This document shows, one piece after another, positions 24,108-32,467 of a stretch of 64,000 nucleotides of DNA. The position numbers were made by a program, and so were the translations under genes. Origin of the DNA: Alkalibacterium sp. AK22. Lineage in GTDB: Bacteria > Bacillota > Bacilli > Lactobacillales > Carnobacteriaceae_A. Location: contig NZ_JANL01000022.1 in NCBI RefSeq assembly GCF_000585255.1, positions 31,260 to 95,259 on the forward strand, read 5' to 3'. The notes under the pieces were generated by a model that did not search any database, was not told the DNA's origin, and saw nothing but the letters and a program-made list of their open reading frames with translations. Position 1 is the stretch's first letter, and every line of letters starts with the position of its first letter.

Positions 24108-25328
24108 ATGTTTATAAAAGAAAATTTCAAGATGGCTTTAGACAGTATTTTTGCCAATAAAATGCGCTCGTTTCTTACCATGCTGGGAATCATCATCGGT
24201 ATTGCATCCGTTATCGCCATTTTAGCTGTCGGTAACGGTGCAGTGGATGAGATCACGCGGACCTTCAGCGATCTGGGAGCCACAACAATCAGCCTGGATG
24301 CCAATGATCCAGACCGGTCAGGTGATTTGATCACCCTAGATGACCTCAACGTTCTGAGAGATTCCATTGATGAGATACGCTATATTTCTCCCAATGAGAA
24401 TATGACGGGGAATTTGTCTTCACAAGACGTTTCCCGCCAGGCTGTCATATCCTATGGGACTCCCGACCTGCAGTTCCTAAACCAGAGCATGAGTTCTAAT
24501 CTGGTGGCTGGACGTTACTTTAATCAGGTCGATTTTGAGGAAGGCCAGGATGTGATTGTTATCGATGAAGATGGTGCCCGGGCATTATTTGACCGGGTCG
24601 ATGTTGTCGGAGAAACGGTTCGCCTATCTGTCGCTCAGAATCAGCTGAACCTAAGGGTTGTCGGTGTCGTCGAAGGATCATTTGCTGGCATGCAAGGAGC
24701 ATTTGATCCCAGTCAGATTCCTCTTTTCGTCTCCCTTCCTCAGTCGACACTGAGCAATCAGGTCCCTGAACTTTCAGGAATGGATTCGGTGGTCATCGAA
24801 GTCGAGTCTACAGATCAGATTGATTCTGTATCCAGCCAAGTTGTACGGCTGCTTGAGCTTAGGCATGATGCTGTAGGAGAAAATACCTACAATGCTACAA
24901 ACTTTCTTCAAGCTCTTGACCAAGTGAACAATGTGCTCAGCCTCTTCATCAACTTTATTGCCGCTGTAGCAGGTATTGCCTTACTGGTTGGCGGTATCGG
25001 TGTCATGAATATCATGCTGGTCTCAGTCACTGAGCGGACGAGGGAAATTGGTACACGGAAAGCCCTAGGTGCAACTACTCGAACTATTCTAATCCAATTC
25101 CTGATGGAGTCTGTCATTCTTAGCCTGATTGGCGGGATGATTGGGTTGACCTTCGGTATAATCATATCCAACCTGATTGGAGGCGCACTAGATATCACTC
25201 CAATTGTTACACTTGGAAGCGTCGCGCTGGTTGTTCTATTTTCTACCGCTGTTGGGGTATTCTTCGGTATATATCCAGCCAGAAAAGCAGCCAAGTTGAA
25301 TCCGATTGATGCTTTGCGTTATGAATAA
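24108..25328 (+). CDS. MacB-type ABC permease (YknZ-like)
   Basis: 406 residues. One N-terminal helix (FANKMRSFLTMLGIIIGIASVIAI), a large extracytoplasmic MacB_PCD domain (about 45-270), then three C-terminal helices of the FtsX/MacB core (FIAAVAGIALLVGGIGVMNIML, then ILIQFLMESVILSLIGGMIG, then LVVLFSTAVGVFFGIYPARK). The cytosolic coupling segment VTERTREIGTRKALGAT is typical. Its start codon directly follows the ATPase stop codon, so translation is coupled. The trio resembles B. subtilis YknXYZ, which protects against a toxic peptide. A strong terminator ends the operon. Confidence 0.92.
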   Translation: MFIKENFKMALDSIFANKMRSFLTMLGIIIGIASVIAILAVGNGAVDEITRTFSDLGATTISLDANDPDRSGDLITLDDLNVLRDSIDEIRYISPNENMTGNLSSQDVSRQAVISYGTPDLQFLNQSMSSNLVAGRYFNQVDFEEGQDVIVIDEDGARALFDRVDVVGETVRLSVAQNQLNLRVVGVVEGSFAGMQGAFDPSQIPLFVSLPQSTLSNQVPELSGMDSVVIEVESTDQIDSVSSQVVRLLELRHDAVGENTYNATNFLQALDQVNNVLSLFINFIAAVAGIALLVGGIGVMNIMLVSVTERTREIGTRKALGATTRTILIQFLMESVILSLIGGMIGLTFGIIISNLIGGALDITPIVTLGSVALVVLFSTAVGVFFGIYPARKAAKLNPIDALRYE

Positions 25329-25361
25329 AATCACATAACCCCTTGCAATGTATATGAAAAT

Positions 25362-25406
25362 ACGGCGGACGCATAAGGACAGTATCCTTACAGCGTCCGC
25401 CGTTTT
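25362..25406. terminator. Terminator between the MacAB-like operon and the bactofilin-like gene
   Basis: ACGGCGGACGC (25362-25372) pairs with GCGTCCGCCGT (25393-25403), and an inner TAAGGA/TCCTTA stem extends it; TTTT follows on the plus strand and AAAA precedes. Confidence 0.9.
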
Positions 25407-25416
25407 CTTGTTGAGC

Positions 25417-26631
25417 TTAAATGCGTTTTGCTGACGATTCAGTTACTCTCTCTAAGCCACCGCCTCCTCTGCCACGAGCACTAAGCAGCAAGGCGCCCAG
25501 ACCCATGACCACTACAAGCAGTCTGATCAGCCAGCCTACTACCGGTAGGATCATCAGTATTTCGAGGAGCAGCAAACCTAGCAGAAGAGCTAGGAACTCT
25601 CGAACACCTTCAGTCTGCCCAGTCAGCCTGAAAAAAAGGGTTCCGGCTGCAAGAGCCAGCACAATTTTGGCCGCATACAGACACACGCCAAAAAGCAGGA
25701 ATAAAATAAAACTCATCGGCAAGCCGATAATCGTCAGCATGAGTAGTAACGAAATGAACGGTATGGCAACTAGACCCAGCAATCCGGCACCAAAAGTCGA
25801 AAGTGGCCGGCTATTGACCGGGACGACACTCTTGATCCAGAAATCGGGCCGGATCAGTTTTACTAGTAGCCATACGACCAGTGCCGCAAGTATGCTCCAA
25901 ATGAGCCTCAAGCTGATAAAGATCCAGTTTCTCTCCTGTCTCACCGAGGTCCGCATCGCCCACGCATCGGATGCTGTATGCCTTACCGTCCCCCTTACCT
26001 CAGCTCCTAAAGCTATGTCAGGCTGTCGAGGGCCTTCATGAATTACGTCTCCTTCAATGACCGACTGCTCGTCGACTGTCAGTTGCTCACTGTTGATATG
26101 TGCATCGCCGCCGACCAATCCATCGAGAACCACCCTTTCTCCCGCGCCATATACATCCCTGGCGACCTCACCATGCAAACTTAGGCTTGAGGCAGCTGCA
26201 AATATATCCCGGTCGACTTGCCCTCCCGGCTCGAGTGTCACAGTCTGCCCCACCAGAAAAACATCACCTTCCTGTTCTCCGCTGAGCTGTATCACTTCAC
26301 CTACACTGAAAATCGTTCCGGTCACTCTTCCTTCGATCACAATCCTCTGTCCAGCTGAAAATAGCGAGCCATCAATATTGCCTCTTATGATAATTTCATC
26401 ACCTACAGCGAATACAGTTCCTTCTATATCTCCGTCTATTTCAATGAAGTCCCCTGTAAACACCCCCGGGCCTGCCAGTACAGCGTTCTCTTCCAGTCCT
26501 CTTTGATGAAATTGACCAGCTCCATGGTTTCCCGCCCAGACACTGCCTCCTGATAGCATCAGCAACAATAAGACCAGCAGAATCCCCAGTTGAGATGCCA
26601 GTCTTTTTTTCTGCAGATTTTCTTTTGCCAT
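25417..26631 (-). CDS. Secreted bactofilin-like beta-helix fused to a membrane domain
   Basis: About 404 residues; start MAKENLQKKRLASQLG, preceded by AGGAGGAG. Residues 13-33 form a signal peptide ending in GGSVWAGN. Residues about 50-210 contain repeated short turns (GDFIEIDGDIEGTVFAVGDE, RGNIDGSLFSAGQRIVIEG and similar), a polymer-forming bactofilin-type beta-helix, here placed outside the cytosol. Residues about 225-400 hold four or five membrane helices with a GLVAIPFISLLLMLTIIGLP segment, and a Gly/Arg-rich tail ends the protein. Such polymer-forming plus membrane proteins are common and uncharacterised in Firmicutes; an envelope scaffold role is inference. Confidence 0.75.
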   Translation of the reverse strand: MAKENLQKKRLASQLGILLVLLLLMLSGGSVWAGNHGAGQFHQRGLEENAVLAGPGVFTGDFIEIDGDIEGTVFAVGDEIIIRGNIDGSLFSAGQRIVIEGRVTGTIFSVGEVIQLSGEQEGDVFLVGQTVTLEPGGQVDRDIFAAASSLSLHGEVARDVYGAGERVVLDGLVGGDAHINSEQLTVDEQSVIEGDVIHEGPRQPDIALGAEVRGTVRHTASDAWAMRTSVRQERNWIFISLRLIWSILAALVVWLLVKLIRPDFWIKSVVPVNSRPLSTFGAGLLGLVAIPFISLLLMLTIIGLPMSFILFLLFGVCLYAAKIVLALAAGTLFFRLTGQTEGVREFLALLLGLLLLEILMILPVVGWLIRLLVVVMGLGALLLSARGRGGGGLERVTESSAKRI

Positions 26632-26944
26632 AAAAAGCTCCTCCTGTCCAAAAAAAGCAGATGACATTCTGTGTATGTATAAGGATTATTGAGGATAACT
26701 TCCTGGAAATAGGTGCTATTTATACGATTATTTTACCACCGTATAAAACTCTAGCCTAACCTCAAGCATTCTATTTGGGATATAACTGCTTGATATGGTA
26801 GACATCTTACCAAGTAAATCCCCCTGACTAACTGTCAAAAATAGCCCTGCCTATTCATCCCGAGCCAGGATTTATCGTCCTGATTTCAGGACACCCGCAA
26901 AGCTTTTTCGCTCTGTCATACCCGCCCAGCCACAAAAAGCATAT
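26632..26944. other. Intergenic region, no gene seen
   Basis: No frame with a ribosome site is visible. An ATACG...CGTAT inverted repeat (arms at about 26717-26721 and 26735-26739) lies upstream of the bactofilin-like gene, and AGGAC/GTCCT short repeats occur near 26872-26892. Codon-like composition in places hints at old, unrecognisable sequence. Confidence 0.3.
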
Positions 26945-26972
26945 AAAAACAGGACAGCAGCGCTGTCCTGTC
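26945..26972 (-). terminator. Terminator of pbuG
   Basis: Ten-base-pair ACAGGACAGC/GCTGTCCTGT stem with a 3-nt loop, followed on the minus strand by TTTTTA. Confidence 0.85.
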
Positions 26973-27028
26973 AGTTGCCTTGTCCTGAAATGCTTTTCTC
27001 TCATGCACTAAGACTTCAGATACCTTTT

Positions 27029-28492
27029 TTAAAGCAGTCCCATCACCACAAAGTTAATGATGAACAGAGCCGTTGTCGCCCAGAGAACAGGGTGGACCAC
27101 TCGCACTTTTCCCTTAACTATCTTGGTAATGATATAAAACATAAAGCCGGCTGCAATCCCGTAAGAAATACTGTAAGAAAAGCCCATAAAGATAGAAGCA
27201 AAGAAAGCCGGCACAGCTTCTTCCAGGTTGTTCCAGTCGATTTCAGAAAATGCCGACATCATCAGGATACCAACAAGGATTAGTGCAGGAGCAGTAGCAG
27301 CTCCCGGTACAATGGACATGACTGGAGCAAAGAAAGCGGTCAGAAGGAACATACTTGCAGTCACCAGACTCGTCAAGCCTGTACGGCCACCAGCACCAAT
27401 ACCGGCAGCACTTTCCACGAAGGTTGTGACTGGTGAGGTTCCAAATACAGCACCTGCAGCTGTTGCTACTGTATCTGCCAGGAGAGCCTTCTCCATTTTA
27501 GTATTCAGTCCGCGACCTTTATCCATGGATTTCTCATCGTCTAGCGTAAAGATTCCCGCTTTGCGGCCGGTTCCAATAAAGGTTCCGATCGTGTCGAAGA
27601 CATCGGTCAGAGTAAAGGCAAAAACAGTGATCAGAATCAGGGCATACCGTGAAGGGTCAGCCAGCAGAGACATCAGTCCCTCAGAACCGAAAGCTGCTCC
27701 GAACGTTGTTCCCAGTTCACTGAAGGCAGAGCCAAATGAATTAGCCGGGTTAGTCAAACCGGACAGGTCCGTTACGCCCAATGGGATTCCGACCAGAGTA
27801 GTCAGCACAATACCGATCAGAATCGCTCCCTTGACTTTAGCGACCATCAAGACGACCATAGTGATCAGACCGAACAGAGCGAGCAGGGCATAAGGATTTG
27901 TCAGACTGCCTAAATCAGGAATGATGCCTCCACCCGTAACAACGGTATTAATCGGTCCATTAATTTCGGTTCCGGCTGAAAAAGGCTCATTGTTGACAGC
28001 GATGATATCCTGTCCTTCAGAAGTGAATTCCAGCAACTGAGCATTTTTGATTCCAATATAAGCAATAAATACACCGATACCGCCACCGATTGCGTGCTGC
28101 AGTGACTCGGGAATCGCATGAATGATTTTCTTTCTGATAGAGGTTACCGTGATCAAAATCCCTACAACACCTGTCAAAAATACCATAAACAGGGCTTCTT
28201 GCCAGGTGAACCCCAGTGCAAAAACAACCGTATAGGTGAAGAAGGCATTCAGCCCCATTCCGGGTGCCTGTGCGTAAGGGACGTTGGCATATAGAGCCAA
28301 AATGAGTGTACCGACTGCCGTCGACAGCACCGTTGCCAGAAAGACAGCCTGGGTCGGCATGCCGGTAAGAGCCAAAATTTGCGGATTGACAAAAATGATA
28401 TAGGACATGGCAAAGAATGTAGTCAGTCCTGCTGTGATTTCTGTCCCGATTGTAGTATTGTTCTCCTTAAGTTGAAACATCTTCTCTAACAA
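27029..28492 (-). CDS. pbuG: Guanine/hypoxanthine permease, NCS2 family
   Basis: 487 residues, about 12-14 membrane helices of the AzgA-like NCS2 branch. Signatures: TTIGTEITAGLTTFFAMSYI at the N-terminus, APGMGLNAFFTYTVVF (substrate-site segment), TDVFDTIGTFIGTG and TSPVTTFVESAAGIGAGGRTG. These match PbuG/PbuO/AdeQ-type purine-proton symporters. The guanine-class riboswitch in its leader, with C at the ligand-reading position, argues for guanine or hypoxanthine over adenine. Monocistronic with its own promoter and terminator. Confidence 0.93.
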   Translation of the reverse strand: MLEKMFQLKENNTTIGTEITAGLTTFFAMSYIIFVNPQILALTGMPTQAVFLATVLSTAVGTLILALYANVPYAQAPGMGLNAFFTYTVVFALGFTWQEALFMVFLTGVVGILITVTSIRKKIIHAIPESLQHAIGGGIGVFIAYIGIKNAQLLEFTSEGQDIIAVNNEPFSAGTEINGPINTVVTGGGIIPDLGSLTNPYALLALFGLITMVVLMVAKVKGAILIGIVLTTLVGIPLGVTDLSGLTNPANSFGSAFSELGTTFGAAFGSEGLMSLLADPSRYALILITVFAFTLTDVFDTIGTFIGTGRKAGIFTLDDEKSMDKGRGLNTKMEKALLADTVATAAGAVFGTSPVTTFVESAAGIGAGGRTGLTSLVTASMFLLTAFFAPVMSIVPGAATAPALILVGILMMSAFSEIDWNNLEEAVPAFFASIFMGFSYSISYGIAAGFMFYIITKIVKGKVRVVHPVLWATTALFIINFVVMGLL

Positions 28493-28643
28493 AAAATAAC
28501 CCTCTTTCTATTATTTTGTCCGACTAGTCGAACTCAAGAATAAAAGGGTCATCTAACATTATGGAATGGGGAAAAGTCCGGACCTTTTGAATGCATTCAT
28601 TCACCAGCTCCTGCTTTGACTCGCATAAAGTATAAGTGCTCAA

Positions 28644-28708
28644 TCTAATAGTCAGTCTTTTAAGGTGACTGGTAGAAACTTTAGCCCATATCGCTAAATT
28701 ATATTAGA
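28644..28708 (-). promoter_or_regulatory. Purine riboswitch aptamer, guanine class
   Basis: Minus strand P1 TCTAATA/TATTAGA; P2 TTTAGC/GCTAAA closed by the loop GATATGG; J2/3 GTTTCTACC; L3 CCTTAAA; and J3/1 GACTA. All invariant positions of the xpt-pbuX-type aptamer are met. The C in GACTA (the position that pairs with the ligand; U in adenine switches) marks a guanine/hypoxanthine sensor. The expression platform between it and pbuG (about 150 nt) has several short hairpins, including TGAATG/CATTCA and AAAAGTCCGGACCTTTT, but I cannot assign a terminator. Confidence 0.95.
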
Positions 28709-28732
28709 CAACTCTTTTTTCAATTCATCGTC

Positions 28733-28761
28733 AGTATATAATGGGGTTGTAAAAGAGTCAA
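28733..28761 (-). promoter_or_regulatory. Promoter of the pbuG riboswitch transcript
   Basis: TTGACT (28761-28756), 17-bp spacer, TATACT (28738-28733); the start near 28726 lies just before the aptamer. Confidence 0.8.
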
Positions 28762-28771
28762 TAAAAAAACG

Positions 28772-28817
28772 AAAAAAAAAAAGAGCAAACGCCGTTAACG
28801 TTCGTCTTTTTTTAAAC
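28772..28817 (-). terminator. Terminator of the GT8-gor operon
   Basis: Minus strand CGAACG/CGTTTG stem extended by AGA/TCT with one bulge, preceded by A7 and followed by ten T residues. Confidence 0.8.
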
Positions 28818-28860
28818 TTAATTTTTATTGCCTATGCAAGCCGTTTTTATTTGTGCCGCA

Positions 28861-30222
28861 TCATTTCATGGTCACAAACTCTTCTGCCGCTGTTGGATGG
28901 ATGGCAATTGTCCGGTCAAAGTCTTTCTTGGTTGCCCCCATCTGTATGGCTACTGCAAAGCCTTGCAGGATTTCATCCATCCCTTTGCCGATCCCATGCA
29001 AGCCAACGACCTTTTCACGCTTACCTACACAGACTAGTTTCATGTAGGTTTTCTGCCGGTTCTGGGTAATTGAACTGTGCATGGAAGTAAACTCAGCTTT
29101 ATAAATTTTGATGGCCTCTTTTGGAAACAGATCATTTGCTTCTTCTTCTGTCATCCCGACTGTACCAATTGGTGGATGTGTAAAAATCACTGTCGGAATG
29201 TTGCTATAGTCCAGATAAGCATTTTTCTGGTCATTGAAGAGCCGTTCAGATAGATGTCGGCCTGCTGCGATGGCAACAGGTGTCAACTCTGCCCGTCCAG
29301 TCACATCACCTACCGCATACACCCGGTTACCTGTCGTATTCTGATAGCGGTCCACTTCGATATAACCACCCGGGTAGCATTTGACACCTGCAGACTCCAA
29401 TTCAAGATCCTGCGTGTTAGGTATACGACCGGTAGCCCAAAGAACCATGTCCGTTTGATGGCTTGTACCGTCCTCAAAATGCAGCTTATACCGCCCATCA
29501 GCCAACTCTGTGACTTCGGTTACTGTTTTATTGGATTGAATCTTGCGGCCTTCTGCCTCAGAAATAGCAGCAAAGCCTTCACAGATCACCGAATCAAAGT
29601 TATTGAGCGGCTTTGACTTGCGTACAAAAAGGTGGGTGTCTACACCCAGTGCGTGAAAAATATTGCTCATTTCTACACCAATATAACCGCCTCCAATAAC
29701 AGCTATACTTTTTGGCAGCTCTTCCATCCTGAACACATCATCTGATACCATGCCTAACTCCCCACCTGGTATATCCAGTCGCCTCGGCTTACCCCCCGTA
29801 GCAATCAAGATGTGTTCTGCAGTAACTGTTTCACCATTCACTTTAACAGTGGATTCATCTACAAAAGATGCCCGGCCATTGATATACTCGACTCCATTAC
29901 TGTCCAATCCACGCTTGTAAGCTCCGTGCAGAAAGTGGATAAAGTCATCGCGATTCTGCATCATTTTTTTAAAATTAAGTGTAGGCTTACTCTCAAATTC
30001 AAGTCCATAGCCGTCGGCATAGTGGTGGATGGCTTCCATCATTTCAGCTACATGCCACATGATTTTTTTCGGCACACACCCCAGGTTCACGCAAGTCCCT
30101 CCCAGGTGCGCTTCTTCAATCAAAGCAACTCTGGCTCCCCGCATAGCTGCCCTGTTTGCTGAAGCAATCCCTCCGCTTCCGCCACCAATAACCAAGTAGT
30201 CATAGTCAAACTGTTTCTTCAT
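28861..30222 (-). CDS. gor: Glutathione-disulfide reductase
   Basis: 453 residues of the pyridine nucleotide-disulfide oxidoreductase family. N-terminal FAD loop YLVIGGGSGGIASANRA; redox-active disulfide in GGTCVNLGCVPKK (Cys at about 43 and 48); NAD(P) loop IAVIGGGYIGVEMSNIF, whose following VDTHLFVRKSK carries the Arg and Lys residues of NADPH binding; C-terminal active-site helix HPTAAEEFVTMK with the His-Glu pair and the T-A-x-E-E ending specific to glutathione reductase. It recycles GSSG and keeps company with gloA and the GGT-like gene. Adjacent (2 bp) to the upstream GT8 gene. Confidence 0.93.
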   Translation of the reverse strand: MKKQFDYDYLVIGGGSGGIASANRAAMRGARVALIEEAHLGGTCVNLGCVPKKIMWHVAEMMEAIHHYADGYGLEFESKPTLNFKKMMQNRDDFIHFLHGAYKRGLDSNGVEYINGRASFVDESTVKVNGETVTAEHILIATGGKPRRLDIPGGELGMVSDDVFRMEELPKSIAVIGGGYIGVEMSNIFHALGVDTHLFVRKSKPLNNFDSVICEGFAAISEAEGRKIQSNKTVTEVTELADGRYKLHFEDGTSHQTDMVLWATGRIPNTQDLELESAGVKCYPGGYIEVDRYQNTTGNRVYAVGDVTGRAELTPVAIAAGRHLSERLFNDQKNAYLDYSNIPTVIFTHPPIGTVGMTEEEANDLFPKEAIKIYKAEFTSMHSSITQNRQKTYMKLVCVGKREKVVGLHGIGKGMDEILQGFAVAIQMGATKKDFDRTIAIHPTAAEEFVTMK

Positions 30223-30224
30223 CT

Positions 30225-31088
30225 TTATCTTCCACTCCTGTCTGCCCAGACTGTCTCACTGCTGGGATATACTTTTCTTTCATTTTCAAAATAATACTTG
30301 CCTAGAGCATACTTGTATTTTTCTCTTTCGTTCCATGGCTTGTGCTTTCCGGAATAATGAATAAATACCACACGTTCCTCTACTCTGGCATAGCTGAATT
30401 TATGAGGAAAAAGAATTTTGAGTTTCTCATATACTTTCGGATTCATATTATACACCCGCCAATCCTCTTCCAAAATATCATTATTAAATACCAGATTGAA
30501 AATATCCTGATCAGGCAAAATCAAGACCGACTTATTTTCGCGAATCACGTCAACAATGTGCTGAGCACGTTCAATTTGTCGCAGTTTTTTTAGGTTCATC
30601 AGAACCACACCTGAATTAAAGTAATTTTCCGAATCAAAGTTTCTCAGCCTTAGATTGTTGAAAGGCTGGACCCACTTGGTTTTGTACTTATAACTGGTAG
30701 CCACAAAGGCATTACCGTGAAAATCTTTTTGGTAGAGAGGCTTTAGGTCATTAATACAGATAATGTCAGGATCCAGATACAGCACACGGTCGACCTCATC
30801 GGGCAGCAGGTAGGGAGCAAACATCCACAAGTACATTTCCAGTGCATAGTAACGTGTAATAGCCACCTTGTCGGATGTCTTAAAAAAATCCCGGCTATAA
30901 ATGGGAATCAGTGAATGACCGTCGGTTTCCACATAGTCTTGCAAGTCTTTCAGTCTTTGTTTTGAAATGCCCGCATGAAGTAGATACATACAGAAGGTGT
31001 CGTCTGGATGCTTATCTACAATCGACCGTATCAGGACTTTTAATGGATATACATAGTGTTCATTCAGTGAGAAAAGAAGATTGATCAT
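30225..31088 (-). CDS. Glycosyltransferase family 8 protein
   Basis: About 287 residues, start MINLLFSLNEHYVYPLKVL after GGAGG. GT-A fold: N-terminal NEHYVYPLKVLIRSIVDKHP, then RYYALEMYLWMFAPYLLPDEVDRVLYLDPDII, where DPD is the metal-binding DxD motif, then NSGVVLMNLKKLR and DQDIFNLVF (retaining GT8 acceptor-side motifs), and FIHYSGKHKPW near the end. No membrane segment, so it likely works on the inner face on teichoic acid, lipid or polysaccharide precursors. Probably co-transcribed with gor, a pairing with no obvious biochemical link. Confidence 0.9.
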   Translation of the reverse strand: MINLLFSLNEHYVYPLKVLIRSIVDKHPDDTFCMYLLHAGISKQRLKDLQDYVETDGHSLIPIYSRDFFKTSDKVAITRYYALEMYLWMFAPYLLPDEVDRVLYLDPDIICINDLKPLYQKDFHGNAFVATSYKYKTKWVQPFNNLRLRNFDSENYFNSGVVLMNLKKLRQIERAQHIVDVIRENKSVLILPDQDIFNLVFNNDILEEDWRVYNMNPKVYEKLKILFPHKFSYARVEERVVFIHYSGKHKPWNEREKYKYALGKYYFENERKVYPSSETVWADRSGR

Positions 31089-31252
31089 TTGAGGTCCTCC
31101 ACCATTCACTTGTCGCTCTGTATCTGTTCCTTTTTACATTATACCTATTCCTGTGCTAAAACTCACATAAATCATACTACATATCCCCTTTTAAAGAAAT
31201 GAGATATCCCCTATAATAGTGGAAGACTTGATAAACGAAAGAAGGACACGCC

Positions 31253-31831
31253 ATGCAAACAGACAAACTCTACTCTACCCTCTTCCGATCAACTTTTTTC
31301 CTTAGTATGTTTACTTTCGGAGGCGGCTATGTGATTGTTCCCCTTATGGAAAAAAAGTTCGTCAATGAACTCAAATGGATCAGTGAAGATGAAATGCTCA
31401 ACCTGATCGCCATAGGCCAGTCCGCCCCTGGACCGATTGCCGTCAATACTTCTATCCTAGTCGGCTACCGCATGGCTGGCTTTAAAGGAGCCATGGTCAC
31501 CGTTCTCGGAACTATTCTCCCTCCACTCGGTATCATGACCGTCTTGGCATACATATACCTAGCAGTCAGAGACAACGCTCTGGTCAATAATGTCCTGCTG
31601 GGCATGCAGGCTGGTGTAGCCGCAATCATTGTCAATGTTGTCTATAATATGGCCAAACGTGTGGTCAAGCAAAAAAAAGTCATTCCTGTCCTCGTGATGG
31701 TCGCCTCTTTGATTGCAGTAATTGGCCTGCAGGTCAATATTCTTTGGATTCTGCTGTTTTCAGCTGTGACTGGTGGACTAATGACAATAGTGGACTTGAA
31801 AAGAAGAGTCCATAAGGAGGAAGCTCAATGA
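31253..31831 (+). CDS. Chromate-type (CHR family) transporter, first half
   Basis: 192 residues, one CHR domain of about six membrane helices. The start has the conserved LFRSTFFLSMFTFGGGYVIVPLMEKKFV motif, followed by IAIGQSAPGPIAVNTSILVG, the paired G-P loops of the family. Short CHR proteins work as pairs encoded by adjacent genes with opposite membrane orientation. It overlaps the next CHR gene by four bases. Chromate efflux is known for some members, but many low-GC Gram-positive pairs have unknown anion substrates. Promoter TATAAT at about 31213 with a weak -35. Confidence 0.88.
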   Translation: MQTDKLYSTLFRSTFFLSMFTFGGGYVIVPLMEKKFVNELKWISEDEMLNLIAIGQSAPGPIAVNTSILVGYRMAGFKGAMVTVLGTILPPLGIMTVLAYIYLAVRDNALVNNVLLGMQAGVAAIIVNVVYNMAKRVVKQKKVIPVLVMVASLIAVIGLQVNILWILLFSAVTGGLMTIVDLKRRVHKEEAQ

Positions 31832-32391
31832 TTTTACTCGAACTATTCCTCAGCTTTTTCCAAATTGGCCTGTTCAGTTTTGGTGGAGGTTATGCTGCCC
31901 TTCCACTGATTGAACAGGAGCTAATCCATGCTCAAGGCTGGATTACCAGTCAGCAGTTTATCGATATCCTGACACTTTCCGAAATGACTCCAGGTCCCAT
32001 AGCCATCAATGCGGCTACTTTTTCCGGTAATCAGATAGCCGGCATTCTGGGAGGGATCGTTGCGACAGTGGGTGTAACCTTACCGTCGGTAATCATCGTT
32101 CAGTTGCTAGCGTATGTCTACTTTAAATACAAAAACCTGACCATGGTTCAGGGGGTCATTCAAGGTGTCAGGCCAGCCGTCGTTGCTTTGATTGCATCTG
32201 CTGGTGTGACCATCTTCATGACCGCCATGTTTGGTCACAGTAACTGGCCGGTTGCCATAGATGAGATTAATTGGGTCTCTATTTTAATCTTTGCAGTTGG
32301 TCTTCTCTTCATGCGCCGGTTCAAAGCTAGTCCCATTCAGATTATTCTGATTAGCGGATTAGCTGGAGGCCTGATCTACAGCTTTATCTAA
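31828..32391 (+). CDS. Chromate-type (CHR family) transporter, second half
   Basis: 187 residues, a second single CHR domain: FLSFFQIGLFSFGGGYAALPLIEQELI, then LTLSEMTPGPIAINAATFSGNQ. The sequence is clearly paralogous to the first half. The ATGA overlap indicates translational coupling and a heterodimer like the B. subtilis ywrB-ywrA pair. A hairpin terminator follows directly. Confidence 0.88.
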   Translation: MILLELFLSFFQIGLFSFGGGYAALPLIEQELIHAQGWITSQQFIDILTLSEMTPGPIAINAATFSGNQIAGILGGIVATVGVTLPSVIIVQLLAYVYFKYKNLTMVQGVIQGVRPAVVALIASAGVTIFMTAMFGHSNWPVAIDEINWVSILIFAVGLLFMRRFKASPIQIILISGLAGGLIYSFI

Positions 32392-32421
32392 GCAATTTTC
32401 TTAGGACTTCAAACATTTAAA

Positions 32422-32455
32422 AACCGCAACGGCTAATAGCCGTCGCGGTTTTTTG
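32422..32455. terminator. Terminator between the CHR pair and rnfCD-1
   Basis: AACCGC/GCGGTT outer and ACGGCT/AGCCGT inner stems with a 3-nt loop; T6 on the plus strand and an A-run on the other side make it bidirectional. Confidence 0.88.
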
Positions 32456-32467
32456 TAGCTTTTTCAT

